Positions 9,450 through 19,193 of a stretch of 64,000 nt of DNA are shown here, one piece after another (the stretch's first letter is position 1; each line of letters starts with the position of its first letter). Origin of the DNA: Proteobacteria bacterium UBA7415 (GTDB taxonomy: Bacteria > Pseudomonadota > Gammaproteobacteria > Arenicellales > Arenicellaceae); assembly GCA_002470515.1 (NCBI GenBank), contig DKML01000004.1, positions 124,001-188,000 of the forward strand. Direction: 5' to 3'. The position numbers and the translations under genes are program-made. Under the pieces are notes generated by a model. It had not been told where the DNA came from, did no database searches, and was given only the letters and a program-made list of their open reading frames with translations.

Positions 9450-10238
9450 ATGAGTTCTTACGGACTACCAAAAATGAATATAAGACTTTCAGTAATTGCC
9501 TGCGTTGCAGGACTCGGGTTTGCTACGGTTTCGCTAGCGGACCCGACAGACGACATAGTTAACTCGGGTTTAAGTCGAGCTAAAGCAGCTGCTGCTTCTC
9601 AAGCTCGCATTAACCAAGTTTCTGAAGCAACTGAAAAAGTGATTAGCCGTTACCAACAGCAGTCGAAGTTGGTTGATAGCTTGAAATCTTACAATGACAG
9701 AATGCGCAGAACCATAACGGCTCAAACAGACGCAATGGCAAAGCTCGAGCGCTCTATTGAAGATGCGTCATTAATTGAACGCCAAATTGTTCCGCTAATG
9801 ATGCGCATGATTGAGGGTTTAGATGCCTTTGTAAAAGCTGATCTACCGTTCCAGAAACAAGTACGACAAGATCGAGTCGATCGTATTAGAGGCTATTTAA
9901 CCAATGCTAATATTTCGGCGGCTGAACGTTTTAGACAAGTACTGCAAGCCTATTCGTTTGAGGCGGGATACGGAAAGACGCTAAACGCTTATACAGACAG
10001 CATTACTGTCGAAGGCGAAAGTTTGTCAGTAAATGTTTTGCAGATTGGTCGGACTGGTTTGTATTATCAAACTCTTGATGGTGCGAAAACGGGTCATTGG
10101 GACAGAGCATCGTCGGCATGGCAAGAGTTAGATTCTTCTTATGCAGATGGGGTTAATCACGCGATTCGAGTTGTACAAGGTAAAGAGCCATCCGAATCAC
10201 TGCTGGAATTGCCGATAGCGGCTCCGGAGGCTAACTAA
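9450..10238 (+). CDS. DUF3450 family periplasmic protein, copy 2
   Basis: This is a paralogue of the protein at 4172-4864. It shares the order of features: signal peptide (ending near SLADP), helical stretch (QSKLVDSLKSYNDRM), IERQIVPLMMRMIEGLDAF, DLPFQKQ, and a C-terminal LELPIAAPEAN matching LSLPVSAPEGT of copy 1. It is about 30 residues longer near the N-terminus. Its stop overlaps the next start by one base (TAATG, 10236-10240), so it is translationally coupled to the second TtpC. Copy 2 probably serves its own TtpC rather than the ExbB/TonB upstream. Confidence 0.8.
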   Translation: MSSYGLPKMNIRLSVIACVAGLGFATVSLADPTDDIVNSGLSRAKAAAASQARINQVSEATEKVISRYQQQSKLVDSLKSYNDRMRRTITAQTDAMAKLERSIEDASLIERQIVPLMMRMIEGLDAFVKADLPFQKQVRQDRVDRIRGYLTNANISAAERFRQVLQAYSFEAGYGKTLNAYTDSITVEGESLSVNVLQIGRTGLYYQTLDGAKTGHWDRASSAWQELDSSYADGVNHAIRVVQGKEPSESLLELPIAAPEAN

Positions 10239-11719
10239 TGCGAGGCTTAATAAATAATAAAATTATGGCTCGAATGGGCCTGATCGCTTTAATTGCTCTA
10301 TTTGCGTCTTTTAACGTAAGCGTAGTCAATGCTCAAGCTGAGGCAGCGGCCCCAGCCGAAAAGCAAACGGCTGCACGTGGACTCAATATCAACGAAATTT
10401 TGTCGGCGGTAAGCCGAGCATCGTCGGCTGATGGACGCGCTAATGCAGCTCGTGAGCAAAAGTTTAAGGCTGAGCAAGGTCGCCAACAAGGTCGTTTGAA
10501 CGCAATGACCAACGAACGCGCTCGTCAAGAACGTATTAGCGACCAACTAGACGCCGAATATGCCGTTAACAAGATTACCATTGAGGAATTGCAGGGTGAG
10601 TTAGCTAAAGAGCTCGGTGACTTGCAGCAATTGTTTGGTGTGATTCAGCAGAATGCCTCCGAAGCGCAAGAAGACTATAAAACGTCATTGATTAGTGCAG
10701 AGTATCGCGGTCGTTCTGAAAAGCTTCAGATAATGGTAGGCAAGATGGCCAGCTTGACTGAGCTAGTCAGCATGGATGAGATTGAAGACCTTTGGGTTGA
10801 ATTTCAAAATGAAATGACTGAACAAGGCAAGATCAAGACCATCACAGTTCCAGTAAACGTTAAGGTAGGCACCGAGACAGATGAAGAAGGTACTGAGTAC
10901 CCAGTTTATGAAGCTACTGACCAGCGTGTTACGCGAGTTGGTGTATTTAATGCCGTTTTCGACGATCAAATTGCGATTTTTAACGAAGACGTTGGATTAG
11001 TTGCGCTTGACCGTAGTATGGGTGGCGATTTTGTTTCCATGTCAAAAGATTTACAAAGTGCGACCAGTGGTGTGGTTCCATTTAAGCTTGACCCGTCTGG
11101 TGGTGTTGGAAATGGTATTTTGCGCGCATTGGTTAAACAGCCGAGCATCTTTGAGAAAGTTCAAGAAGGTGGGATTGTTGGTTACGTAATTCTATTCTTA
11201 GGTCTAATTGCCTTAATAATTGCGGCTATTAGGTTCATTGCGTTAAGTGGCATTAAGTCTGCGGTTGATAAACAAGCTAAGGATCTAAAACGACCTTCTA
11301 TTGCTAACCCACTAGGTCGTATTTTAAGTGTCTATCAAGATAATCCTAAGTCCGATGCTGAGTCTATGGAACTGAAATTGGGTGAAGTTTTGCTCAAGGA
11401 ATCGCCTGGAATTACCAAGTGGATCATGATCATTAAGATCATCGCTGTGGTAGCGCCATTACTTGGTCTACTCGGAACCGTAACGGGCATGATTCAAACC
11501 TTCCAAGCGATTACGCTTTATGGAGCGGGTGACCCACAAACTATGGCGGGTGGTATATCACAAGCCTTGGTTACAACCGTACTCGGCTTAGTCGTTGCGA
11601 TTCCATCAGTGTTCTTACATTGGTTGACATCGTCGAAAGCTAAAGTGATTGAAGAGACTCTCGAAGAACACGTTCTTGGTTTAGTCGCGGATCAAAATGA
11701 CGAAGTTGGTCATCACTAG
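10238..11719 (+). CDS. TtpC-like MotA/TolQ/ExbB protein, copy 2
   Basis: This 493-residue paralogue of the protein at 4866-6209 has a signal peptide (about residues 1-33), then a Gln/Arg/Glu-rich coiled coil (EQKFKAEQGRQQGRLNAMTN). A periplasmic insertion contains VKVGTETDEEGTEYPVYEAT, then a membrane helix near residues 312-335. The MotA/TolQ/ExbB domain follows with LLGLLGTVTGMIQTFQAITL and GGISQALVTTVLGL. The start overlaps the DUF3450 stop by one base. Unlike copy 1, no short ExbB or TonB follows; an ExbD gene comes next. Copy 2 may form its own channel with that ExbD or join the upstream complex. Confidence 0.82.
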   Translation: MRGLINNKIMARMGLIALIALFASFNVSVVNAQAEAAAPAEKQTAARGLNINEILSAVSRASSADGRANAAREQKFKAEQGRQQGRLNAMTNERARQERISDQLDAEYAVNKITIEELQGELAKELGDLQQLFGVIQQNASEAQEDYKTSLISAEYRGRSEKLQIMVGKMASLTELVSMDEIEDLWVEFQNEMTEQGKIKTITVPVNVKVGTETDEEGTEYPVYEATDQRVTRVGVFNAVFDDQIAIFNEDVGLVALDRSMGGDFVSMSKDLQSATSGVVPFKLDPSGGVGNGILRALVKQPSIFEKVQEGGIVGYVILFLGLIALIIAAIRFIALSGIKSAVDKQAKDLKRPSIANPLGRILSVYQDNPKSDAESMELKLGEVLLKESPGITKWIMIIKIIAVVAPLLGLLGTVTGMIQTFQAITLYGAGDPQTMAGGISQALVTTVLGLVVAIPSVFLHWLTSSKAKVIEETLEEHVLGLVADQNDEVGHH

Positions 11720-11775
11720 TCCTTGTACTAGTTTGAACGAGCTTATTAATATAAAAGTATTAGAGGAATGACCGA

Positions 11776-12186
11776 ATGAGACGATTAGGTAAAGCCCAGA
11801 ATGAAGAAGAAACCGATATCGACATCACCCCGATGTTGGACGTTGTTTTCATCATGCTTATTTTCTTTATTGTAACGGCGAGCTTTGTGAAGGAGTCAGC
11901 GATTCCTTTGAATAAGCCGCCTGCCGTGGACACGCCGCCGGACCCAGATTCGCCTAGACCAATTGTGGTAGAGGTAACCGATTTGAGTGAAATTAAAATT
12001 CAAAATCGTTTGGTAGATCCGCGCGCTGTTAAACCAACAATAGTGCGTTTACGAGCTGAGAGCCCTGAGTCGGGTGTAGTGGTTAAAGTTGATCCAGAAG
12101 CAAAAACAAGAGCCATTATGGAAGCCGTAGACGGCATTCGTGATGCGAAGGTTTTTGATTCAACTATATCGATGAAAAAGTCTTAG
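11776..12186 (+). CDS. exbD: ExbD-type biopolymer transport protein, copy 2
   Basis: This 136-residue ExbD/TolR family protein has a single helix in DIDITPMLDVVFIMLIFF, with Asp22 in the proton-coupling position. The periplasmic domain differs from copy 1 in having a Pro/Asp-rich start (KPPAVDTPPDPDSPRP). Copies 1 and 2 share LVDPRAVKPTIVRLRAESPE-like segments, which suggests duplication rather than separate acquisition. It is the last gene of the cluster; a strong terminator begins 82 bases past its stop. An AGAGGAATG sequence at 11761-11769 provides the ribosome site. Confidence 0.9.
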   Translation: MRRLGKAQNEEETDIDITPMLDVVFIMLIFFIVTASFVKESAIPLNKPPAVDTPPDPDSPRPIVVEVTDLSEIKIQNRLVDPRAVKPTIVRLRAESPESGVVVKVDPEAKTRAIMEAVDGIRDAKVFDSTISMKKS

Positions 12187-12268
12187 ACGTTCAGGCTTAT
12201 TCTATAGAGTATTTTCCCAGCTGGGCATTTCCTCGCTAGAATAGTAAGGTATGGTCTGAGACCAAAGG

Positions 12269-12297
12269 CGGCGTAACTTAGTTACGCCGTTTTTTTT
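12269..12297 (+). terminator. Rho-independent terminator of the TonB/ExbBD cluster
   Basis: A perfect 9-bp stem (CGGCGTAAC / GTTACGCCG) with a 3-base TTA loop is followed directly by eight T residues. This is the only strong intrinsic terminator between 4172 and 12500, which supports reading the nine genes as one transcription unit. Confidence 0.92.
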
Positions 12298-12502
12298 GGT
12301 TCAGTTTTGTATTTTTATAGCGTGTAAGCAGTTACTAAAATCCGGAAGGTCAAACCTATCCAAAACGGCGAAAGCATTTAAAGAAGCCATACCATCCATA
12401 GCAGCAAAACTAAGATGTATTTGATAAACAAGGTCTCTTAGAATATTGTTTTCTACCGATACTAAGACACACATTCAGGTCTAAAAGAACATAAACAAAA
12501 AT

Positions 12503-13513
12503 ATGATAAATATAGCAATTAACGGGTTTGGCAGAATCGGTAGAAATATCGTTAGAGCGATATATGAATACGATTTAGGTGATCAGTTTAGGGTAGTCGC
12601 TATTAATGACCTTGCCCCACTTGATACCAGTGTGCATCTTCTAAAATACGACAGTACGCACGGACGATTTAATGCTGATGTAAGAATAAAAGACGATGCT
12701 CTGCATATAAACGATGATGTTGTTGCTGCATTTAACGAACGAGAGCCAGAAAATCTACCCTGGGCAAAGCTTAAGGTAGATGTTGTGATGGAATGTACTG
12801 GTTTCTTTCGTACGGTTGAAGGCGCAAATAAGCACGTAGCAGCAGGTGCTAAGCAAGTGCTCATTTCGGCGCCAGGAAAGGGCGATATCAAGACAATTGT
12901 ATATGGGGTTAATGAGCAATCGATAGATGCATCTGATTCTATAATCTCAAATGCCTCGTGTTCGACCAATTGTCTAGCGCATATTGCCTACGCAATCGAA
13001 CAATCCGTTGGTATTGAATATGGTCTGGTGAATACTGTACACGCTTATACCAATACACAGCGTTTACTGGACACAGCGCACAAGGACAAACGCAGGGGTA
13101 GAGCTGCCGCAACGTCGTTAATTCCGACGAGCACCGGCTCTGCGAAGGCTATTGGCAAAGTAATACCGAGCCTTGATGGAAAACTAGACGCTGTCGCGGT
13201 TCGGGTTCCGACCATTAATGTGTCATTACTAGACCTTTGTTTTGTACCCACACAAAACATAGAGGTTGATGAACTTAATTCGCTATTCGAGAAATACAAA
13301 ATGGGACGAGAATCCGTCTTTGACCTGAGTTTCGACCCCTTGGTGTCTATTGACTACAACCATGATCCGCGTTCGTGCGTGGTCGATGGTTTACAGACTC
13401 GCAAGGTAGGCCAAATGATCAAGGTGCTAGCTTGGTACGACAACGAGTGGGGCTTTTCTAATAGAATGTTAGATACGGCTCAGACAATGTATACCGCAAA
13501 AGCTAAGGTCTAA
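12503..13513 (+). CDS. gap: Glyceraldehyde-3-phosphate dehydrogenase, type I
   Basis: This NAD(P)-dependent enzyme of glycolysis and gluconeogenesis interconverts glyceraldehyde 3-phosphate and 1,3-bisphosphoglycerate. The N-terminal Rossmann signature is INGFGRIGRNIVRA. The catalytic cysteine is Cys153 in SNASCSTNCLA (classical form ASCTTNC). Partner histidine and substrate-loop segments are present (HAYTNTQRLLD, TGSAKAIGKVIP), and the protein ends near WYDNEWGFSNRM. Erythrose-4-phosphate dehydrogenase is a less likely alternative. pgi follows on the same strand, suggesting a sugar-phosphate operon. Asp34 in AINDLA suggests NAD preference. Confidence 0.92.
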   Translation: MINIAINGFGRIGRNIVRAIYEYDLGDQFRVVAINDLAPLDTSVHLLKYDSTHGRFNADVRIKDDALHINDDVVAAFNEREPENLPWAKLKVDVVMECTGFFRTVEGANKHVAAGAKQVLISAPGKGDIKTIVYGVNEQSIDASDSIISNASCSTNCLAHIAYAIEQSVGIEYGLVNTVHAYTNTQRLLDTAHKDKRRGRAAATSLIPTSTGSAKAIGKVIPSLDGKLDAVAVRVPTINVSLLDLCFVPTQNIEVDELNSLFEKYKMGRESVFDLSFDPLVSIDYNHDPRSCVVDGLQTRKVGQMIKVLAWYDNEWGFSNRMLDTAQTMYTAKAKV

Positions 13514-13563
13514 AACATTGGATAGGCGTGCAACTCAGTCAAAATCATAAGGAGACGGTAAAA

Positions 13564-15180
13564 ATGTCTAAACCATCAGCATATTCTCTTAGCGCTCATA
13601 ATAGCCTAAAGCAACTAGCGGAAAAGAACGCTTCAACGGGTTTAATCAAGAAATTCGATTCTGACTCAGACCGAGTTAATAGGTATACGTTTGACCTTGG
13701 TGCATTTAGTCTGGACCTAAGTAAAACGCATATAGATTCCACCCTTGTACAGGCATATACACAAATCGCTAAAGACATCGATTTTGGCTCAAACCGATCG
13801 CAATTTCTTAATGGTTTTCCAATTAATGCGACTGAAAATAGACCTGTATTACACACTTTGCTCAGACAAGACGAAGCTGCTTTTGGTGAAAAACTCGATC
13901 CTAAGGTTGCCAAGCAGGCGGTAGATTCCCGCGCAGCTTTCAAGGCTCAGATCATCCAGATTAACAATCGTATCAGCCGTAGCGACCACCCAATTACCGA
14001 TTTAATTCACATAGGTATAGGCGGATCTTCTTTGGGCACTCAGTTGGTTTATGAAGCTTTAAAACCGTTAAACAGCTCTCTGCGAGTACACTTTGTTAGT
14101 AATATCGATGCCCATCAATTGCTTGAGGTCCTTGCTATTTGTAAGGCTCAATCAACCTTAGTATTCGGTATATCCAAAACGTTTACTACTGCTGAAACTC
14201 TAAAGAACGTAACGTCGGTGCTGCAATGGATGCAGGGACTAGGTGCAGCGAATCCTATGTCTAGGCTATACGCAGTTACAGCAAATCCTGAGGCGGCGCA
14301 CCAATTTGGAGTGAACGTAGATCATGTAGTTTCTTTTCCAACCTGGGTCGGCGGACGTTACTCAGTGTGGTCGTCGGTATCGATTACCGCGGCTCTTATG
14401 ATGGGCGAACAACGGTTTGATGAGTTTTTACAGGGTGCAGCTTCCATAGATAAGCACTTTGCAGAGACAAATCCAGAAAACAATATACCGTTTCTAAGTG
14501 CGTGCTTGGATCATTACTATTGTAATTATTCTGGAGCTAAGAGCCGAGCAATTTTCGCTTACGATCACCGTTTAAGATCACTTGTGCCTTATTTGCAGCA
14601 ATTGGAAACAGAAAGCAACGGCAAAGACAGACAAAGGAACGGTGAACCGGTAGACCAATTAACCTCGCCTGTAGTTTGGGGTGGGGTAGGGACGGATGTG
14701 CAACACTCAGTGTTTCAAATGTTACATCAAGGAACGTCACTCATTCCGTCTGAATTCATTCTCATTGTTAAACCAGACCACAAGCTTACTGATCATCATT
14801 CAACCTTGCTCGCAAACGGAATAGCTCAAACAGCGGCACTGCTAGTTGGGCAAGACGCTGATGACATCAGAGCGGTTGAGCCGGAGACAGAGGGAAATGA
14901 CTTGGTTTTAAAAGCCAAGACTTTTTCGGGAAATCGGCCTTCGACCACCTTTCTACTTGAGCAATTATCGCCATTTTCCCTAGGGGCACTGCTCGCTTTC
15001 TACGAGCATAGGACCTACTGCTTTGGGCAACTGGTCAATATTAACTCGTTCGACCAAATGGGCGTTGAGTTGGGCAAGCGATTAGCGAATGATGTGGCTT
15101 CGTCTTTAGAAGTCGATGGCGATCAATCAGCATTCGATCCATCAACGCAATCAATTATCGCGCGGATCAAGGGTAATTAG
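13564..15180 (+). CDS. pgi: Glucose-6-phosphate isomerase
   Basis: This enzyme interconverts glucose 6-phosphate and fructose 6-phosphate. Family motifs include IGIGGSSLGTQLVYEAL, SKTFTTAETL, GGRYSVWSSVS and QGTSLIPSEFI, with the C-terminal segment SFDQMGVELGKRLA. I place the start at the ATG at 13564 because AAGGAG (13549-13554) lies 9 bases upstream. A GTG at 13528 would add 12 residues but has no ribosome site. The resulting 538 residues are close to the usual 550. It lies 50 bases after gap, probably in one operon. Confidence 0.95.
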   Translation: MSKPSAYSLSAHNSLKQLAEKNASTGLIKKFDSDSDRVNRYTFDLGAFSLDLSKTHIDSTLVQAYTQIAKDIDFGSNRSQFLNGFPINATENRPVLHTLLRQDEAAFGEKLDPKVAKQAVDSRAAFKAQIIQINNRISRSDHPITDLIHIGIGGSSLGTQLVYEALKPLNSSLRVHFVSNIDAHQLLEVLAICKAQSTLVFGISKTFTTAETLKNVTSVLQWMQGLGAANPMSRLYAVTANPEAAHQFGVNVDHVVSFPTWVGGRYSVWSSVSITAALMMGEQRFDEFLQGAASIDKHFAETNPENNIPFLSACLDHYYCNYSGAKSRAIFAYDHRLRSLVPYLQQLETESNGKDRQRNGEPVDQLTSPVVWGGVGTDVQHSVFQMLHQGTSLIPSEFILIVKPDHKLTDHHSTLLANGIAQTAALLVGQDADDIRAVEPETEGNDLVLKAKTFSGNRPSTTFLLEQLSPFSLGALLAFYEHRTYCFGQLVNINSFDQMGVELGKRLANDVASSLEVDGDQSAFDPSTQSIIARIKGN

Positions 15181-15285
15181 AGTAGCAAACACCGTCTTAA
15201 GATCATTCTAAGGATTAATTACTCATCTTCGAGCATCGATTACTCAAGTAAGTTCGTTAATATCCAGACGCAATGCTAAGGCCTA

Positions 15286-16832
15286 TTACCCCTCTATCTT
15301 AAAGTGCATGCGGGTAGACTTATCCAAAGTCTCTACTGCGCTACCGGTTTGCATATCCATTGCAGGCAGAAACTTCCAGCCTTGAATTGCGTTCAAGGCT
15401 GCCGAATCAAATACCTTTGCTGGCTTACTATTGGTCACCTTAAGCTGCACAGGGTGACCTTCAGTATCGATTCGAAAGCTAACTTCAACCCAGCTTTCAA
15501 TGCCTCGATCTAACGCCCGTGATGGATATTTAGCGGCGACACGGCTTGAGCACTTTTGACGAAAATTGTTTCAAGCCGCTCTAACAAACTTTCATGTGTC
15601 GACCGACTGATGGTTTTATTACCGATAGCTTCGAGTAATAGAGAATAGGCATTTCCTTTTGCAGGAGGAAATAGATTGCCCTTGCTTAGAGCTTCTTCGA
15701 TTTGAGCGCTACTCTTAGACTCGTTTTCTAGAGTCGATTGCATCGAAGGGTCATTGTCTAAGCGACCCGCTAAAGATTCGTATTGAGTACGCGCGCTCGC
15801 TAACGCCTTTGTGTTGCTTGAATCGCGTAATGATTGAAAATGCTCAGTTACTTGCTTACCCGCTCGATCGAAATGGCTTTCTAAGCTGCGATCTAATGGA
15901 GCGATTTTCTGGAAAGCGTCGAGATGAGCGTAAGCGTCTAAATAGTTTCCATCCGAGATCATTTTCGGGTAATTCTGCAACAGTTTATCGGCCAACTGCT
16001 TGCTTCCTGAATAGGCGCGATTATTGTAGGGGTCTTCGTTGAGCGCAAGGTTGAAGTAGTACGCTGCGTTATCTTTCACGGGTGATATCAAACGGCCTTC
16101 TTTTAGGGCAATTTCGCCTAGATCAACGGTCAAATTAATATCATTACCAGTTGTAGCTTTAAGAGGGTCAATACTAAGACTACCCACGCCATTTTCAGAG
16201 TCGGCAATTGATGTTTCACTATCTACATTGTTATTGCTCTCTTGAGTTTCTACAATATTGTCTCTGCCTAGAGTTGCCTCAGGCGTACCGTTAGATAAAA
16301 AGTACCAGCCCGCCACACATAACGCAGCGATACTAAAGCCAATTAGAACGACCGAACGGTTTGAGTCTGACTTCTGTGCAGACGCTGTAGATGCCCAAGT
16401 ACGTTCAGAAACCACTCCACTATGGTTCTGAAAAAAACCGAGCGCAGGTTCTAACGAAAGTGCCAATTGCTTTACGCTTACGGGCGTTTTAAACGCGCGA
16501 TAAATAAGTGGTTGTACGCTAGGGTCTAATGCTTGATTAATATCATCGGTATCGCCAGTGACTATCAGTGAAGCACGCGGCCACTCCGCTTTAAACTGCT
16601 TAATCGTATTGTGTTGATTGGCGCGCGCAATAGTCGCCAAATCCAATATGAGAATAGCAAGTTGAGATGAACCCAAATGAGTTTGGGTTACTTGCACGTC
16701 AGTAAGCTCACCAGAGCTTTTATCACTCAGCTTTAAGTGATCTACTGCGCAATCCAAAGGATTGTTTGCTCTAATATTTTCGAAGAGGACATTGTCCTCA
16801 CTTATAACTAAGACGCTATTTTTTTCGTTCAT
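15286..16832 (-). pseudogene. Receiver-like domain / TonB C-terminal fusion, frameshifted
   Basis: The upstream part (15510-16832, 440 codons) starts with a response-regulator-like domain carrying the usual residues: acidic pair E12/D13, D64 after a hydrophobic strand (LAILILD), T92 and K115. A membrane helix follows at about residues 160-179, then a helical TPR-like periplasmic region. That frame stops at 15510. In the -1 frame, open from 15570 down to a TAA at 15286-15288, the DNA encodes an unmistakable TonB C-terminal domain (YPSRALDRGIESWVEVSF). One base is probably missing between 15513 and 15570. A programmed shift is less likely because no canonical slippery heptamer is visible. Intact, it would have about 510 residues. 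Confidence 0.8.
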
Positions 16833-16988
16833 TGTTGTCTGATTAGATTAATTATTATTGTGCGTTTCAGTTGAAAAAAGGTTTCGGGTTCCTAAGCGCC
16901 AATTTTCTATTCATAGTTTTTCACAATGGTCAGTAATGCATGCCCCCCATTCTGACCAATCCCTCATTTCGTATCCTCTACAGTAAGG

Positions 16989-17783
16989 TTAACGATTTTG
17001 CTTTTTAGCGCTTGCTGCCTTCATTGCAGTCAGTTTGCGCTGATAACGCGACTGTACAATATCGCTTATGACCAAAATAAACAGCACAAAGTAGAACGTT
17101 GTTTTGCTCATTTGCACAACATCGTTACCGAATAACTTCATGTGTGATAAGTGCCCTCCCTCTGAGATCAGCATCACCCCTACTAGAAATAGTATAAACA
17201 AGCCAAGTACTTCGTACATACGGTTTTTCTGCAGGAACTCAGATACCGTGTCAGCGAGCACCACCATCAATAAGCCGCCGATTAGAATAGCGGTAGCCAT
17301 TATGGCAAACACCTTAGTGATCGCCATCGCGCTTAAAATAGAATCAAACGAGAACACCACGTTCATGGTTACTATCCACATTACAACAAACCATACAGGT
17401 TTGGCTTTTCGTTCCTCACCGTTCATTTCTTCTAACGTCATCATGTGCAAAATTTCTTTCATCGCCGTATAGAGAATAAATATGCCTCCAAACAGCACAA
17501 TGATGGCGTGTAAGTTAAACGTGGCGCTAACAATGCCTGCCCACTGAATAGACAAAATCTCATTCTGGAACGCCTTGATCATGTTCAACAGAAGGAATAG
17601 CAAGATTATACGTAGAGCAACGGCGATAATAATGCCCCAGAAGCGCACTCTAGCTTGATGTTCTTTTGGTGCTCGTTGGCTTTCTAATGAAATGTATAAA
17701 AGATTGTCAAAGCCGAGCACGGCCTGCAGCACGACTAAAAGGGCTAAGTCTACTAAGTTTGCAATTGTAAAAATTTCAGTCAT
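16989..17783 (-). CDS. TerC family integral membrane protein
   Basis: This inner-membrane protein family is linked to tellurite resistance and, in some members, metal (manganese) export; the exact substrate here is unknown. Its 264 residues contain about seven hydrophobic helices. The family acidic motifs in membrane segments are present: QAVLGFDNLLYI near the start and VVFSFDSILSAMA in the middle. It ends in a basic tail (SRYQRKLTAMKAASAKKQNR). It is a lone gene between the broken receiver-TonB gene and pyrC. Confidence 0.88.
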   Translation of the reverse strand: MTEIFTIANLVDLALLVVLQAVLGFDNLLYISLESQRAPKEHQARVRFWGIIIAVALRIILLFLLLNMIKAFQNEILSIQWAGIVSATFNLHAIIVLFGGIFILYTAMKEILHMMTLEEMNGEERKAKPVWFVVMWIVTMNVVFSFDSILSAMAITKVFAIMATAILIGGLLMVVLADTVSEFLQKNRMYEVLGLFILFLVGVMLISEGGHLSHMKLFGNDVVQMSKTTFYFVLFILVISDIVQSRYQRKLTAMKAASAKKQNR

Positions 17784-17896
17784 GGCGATACGCCTATTGA
17801 ATTAGTTTGATTCTGAATATGCTTTATTGTTTTAGCTACTTGAAGGGCTTTTAGTGTAACCATGCTAATGGTGATAAAGGCCCTCCATGGCTTTGA

Positions 17897-18928
17897 TTAT
17901 TGGAGCTTCCATCGGCACGTTTGACCCGCATAGAACGGCACAATTGTCTCGCCGTCCCAAAGCTTAATGTGTTCTGGAATAACCCAGTCTTGCTCAATTA
18001 AAGTGATACGCTGCGAGTTCATATCTAAGCCATAAAAGCGTGGGCCATGTTCGCTAGCAAAAGCTTCCAATTTGTCGAGTGCGCCAAGGTCATCAAAGAT
18101 TTGCGCGTACAGTTCTATTGCACTCCAGGCGCTATAACACCCAGCACAACCACAGGGTGATTCCTTAGCCGATCGCGTATGAGGCGCAGAATCTGTGCCT
18201 AAAAAGAATTTTGACGAACCACTCTTAATGACTTCTTGTAATCTCAACTTGTGAGTATTGCGTTTGAGTATAGGCAAACAATAGTTGTGTGGTCGTATAC
18301 CGCCAACCAATAAATCGTTGCGATCCAACATCAAATGCTGTGGCGTTATGGTTGCGCCAACGCGCTCGCTACAGCTCAATACAAAATCGGCAGCATCGGC
18401 TGTCGTAATGTGTTCGAACACTATTTTCAAGCCAGAGACAGCTTGAGTTAAGGGTGCAAGGTGTTCATCAATAAATTGCTTTTCTCGGTCAAAGATATCC
18501 GTTTGCAGGTCAGTCACTTCGCCGTGGATCAAAAGCGGCATTCCTAATTCAGCCATTTCCTCAAATACCGGATAGAGGGGTGTTAAACCAGTTACGGCCG
18601 CATCAGAATTAGTTGTTGCGCCAGCGGGGTACAATTTGACTGCACTTACACCAGATTCAACGGCCGCTCGTATATCGGCTACACTCGTTTGATCCGTCAA
18701 ATACAGTGTCATCAGAGGCATAAAATCAGACCCAGCAGGTCTAGCATCCATAATCCGCTGCTTGTAGCGTAGGGCTTGTTCCGCGTTTACCACTGGCGGA
18801 ACCAAGTTAGGCATAACAATGGCGCGTGCAAAACAGCGAGCAGTAGCGGGCACTGTTTCATTCAGCATCTGACCATCGCGAAAATGTAAATGCCAGTCGT
18901 CGGGTTTTCGTAAGGTAATAGCGCGCAT
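17897..18928 (-). CDS. pyrC: Dihydroorotase
   Basis: This enzyme forms dihydroorotate from carbamoyl aspartate in pyrimidine synthesis. Zinc-binding His13 and His15 lie in DDWHLHFRDG. Lys98 in VKLYPAGATTN matches the carbamylated lysine, further histidines lie in LIHGEV and FEHITT, and the catalytic Asp is in FLGTDSAPH. Its 343 residues match the E. coli-type (class II) enzyme. It is divergent from thrS, with 265 bases between them. Confidence 0.95.
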   Translation of the reverse strand: MRAITLRKPDDWHLHFRDGQMLNETVPATARCFARAIVMPNLVPPVVNAEQALRYKQRIMDARPAGSDFMPLMTLYLTDQTSVADIRAAVESGVSAVKLYPAGATTNSDAAVTGLTPLYPVFEEMAELGMPLLIHGEVTDLQTDIFDREKQFIDEHLAPLTQAVSGLKIVFEHITTADAADFVLSCSERVGATITPQHLMLDRNDLLVGGIRPHNYCLPILKRNTHKLRLQEVIKSGSSKFFLGTDSAPHTRSAKESPCGCAGCYSAWSAIELYAQIFDDLGALDKLEAFASEHGPRFYGLDMNSQRITLIEQDWVIPEHIKLWDGETIVPFYAGQTCRWKLQ

Positions 18929-19193
18929 ATTGAGCTGAATTAGGAGAAATTATTGTTCAATTATACGAAATTTTCCAACTTGAACCTGACTTTGTGGCTT
19001 GCCGTCGTAAATAAGACACCTTTGGTCACGCAATGGTTTAGACTTTGCACCGCATTCGCTACAATCCGCCTCCTGTATTGGAATGCTGAGTTTTTGCGGT
19101 CACGATTGTCATGTTCAATAATAATGACTGAATAAAGCTAAACTCCAACTCAAACCTATTCCTTAACGTAAACGTATAACTATAAAGTTCGCA

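Noticed and set aside
15304..15513. A 69-codon plus-strand frame
   Set aside because: It is antisense to the frameshifted TonB C-terminal domain, which reads far better on the minus strand.
18929..19193. Leader peptide or operator before thrS
   Set aside because: An open frame exists at 18953-19135, but no threonine-codon cluster or tRNA-like fold was recognised.
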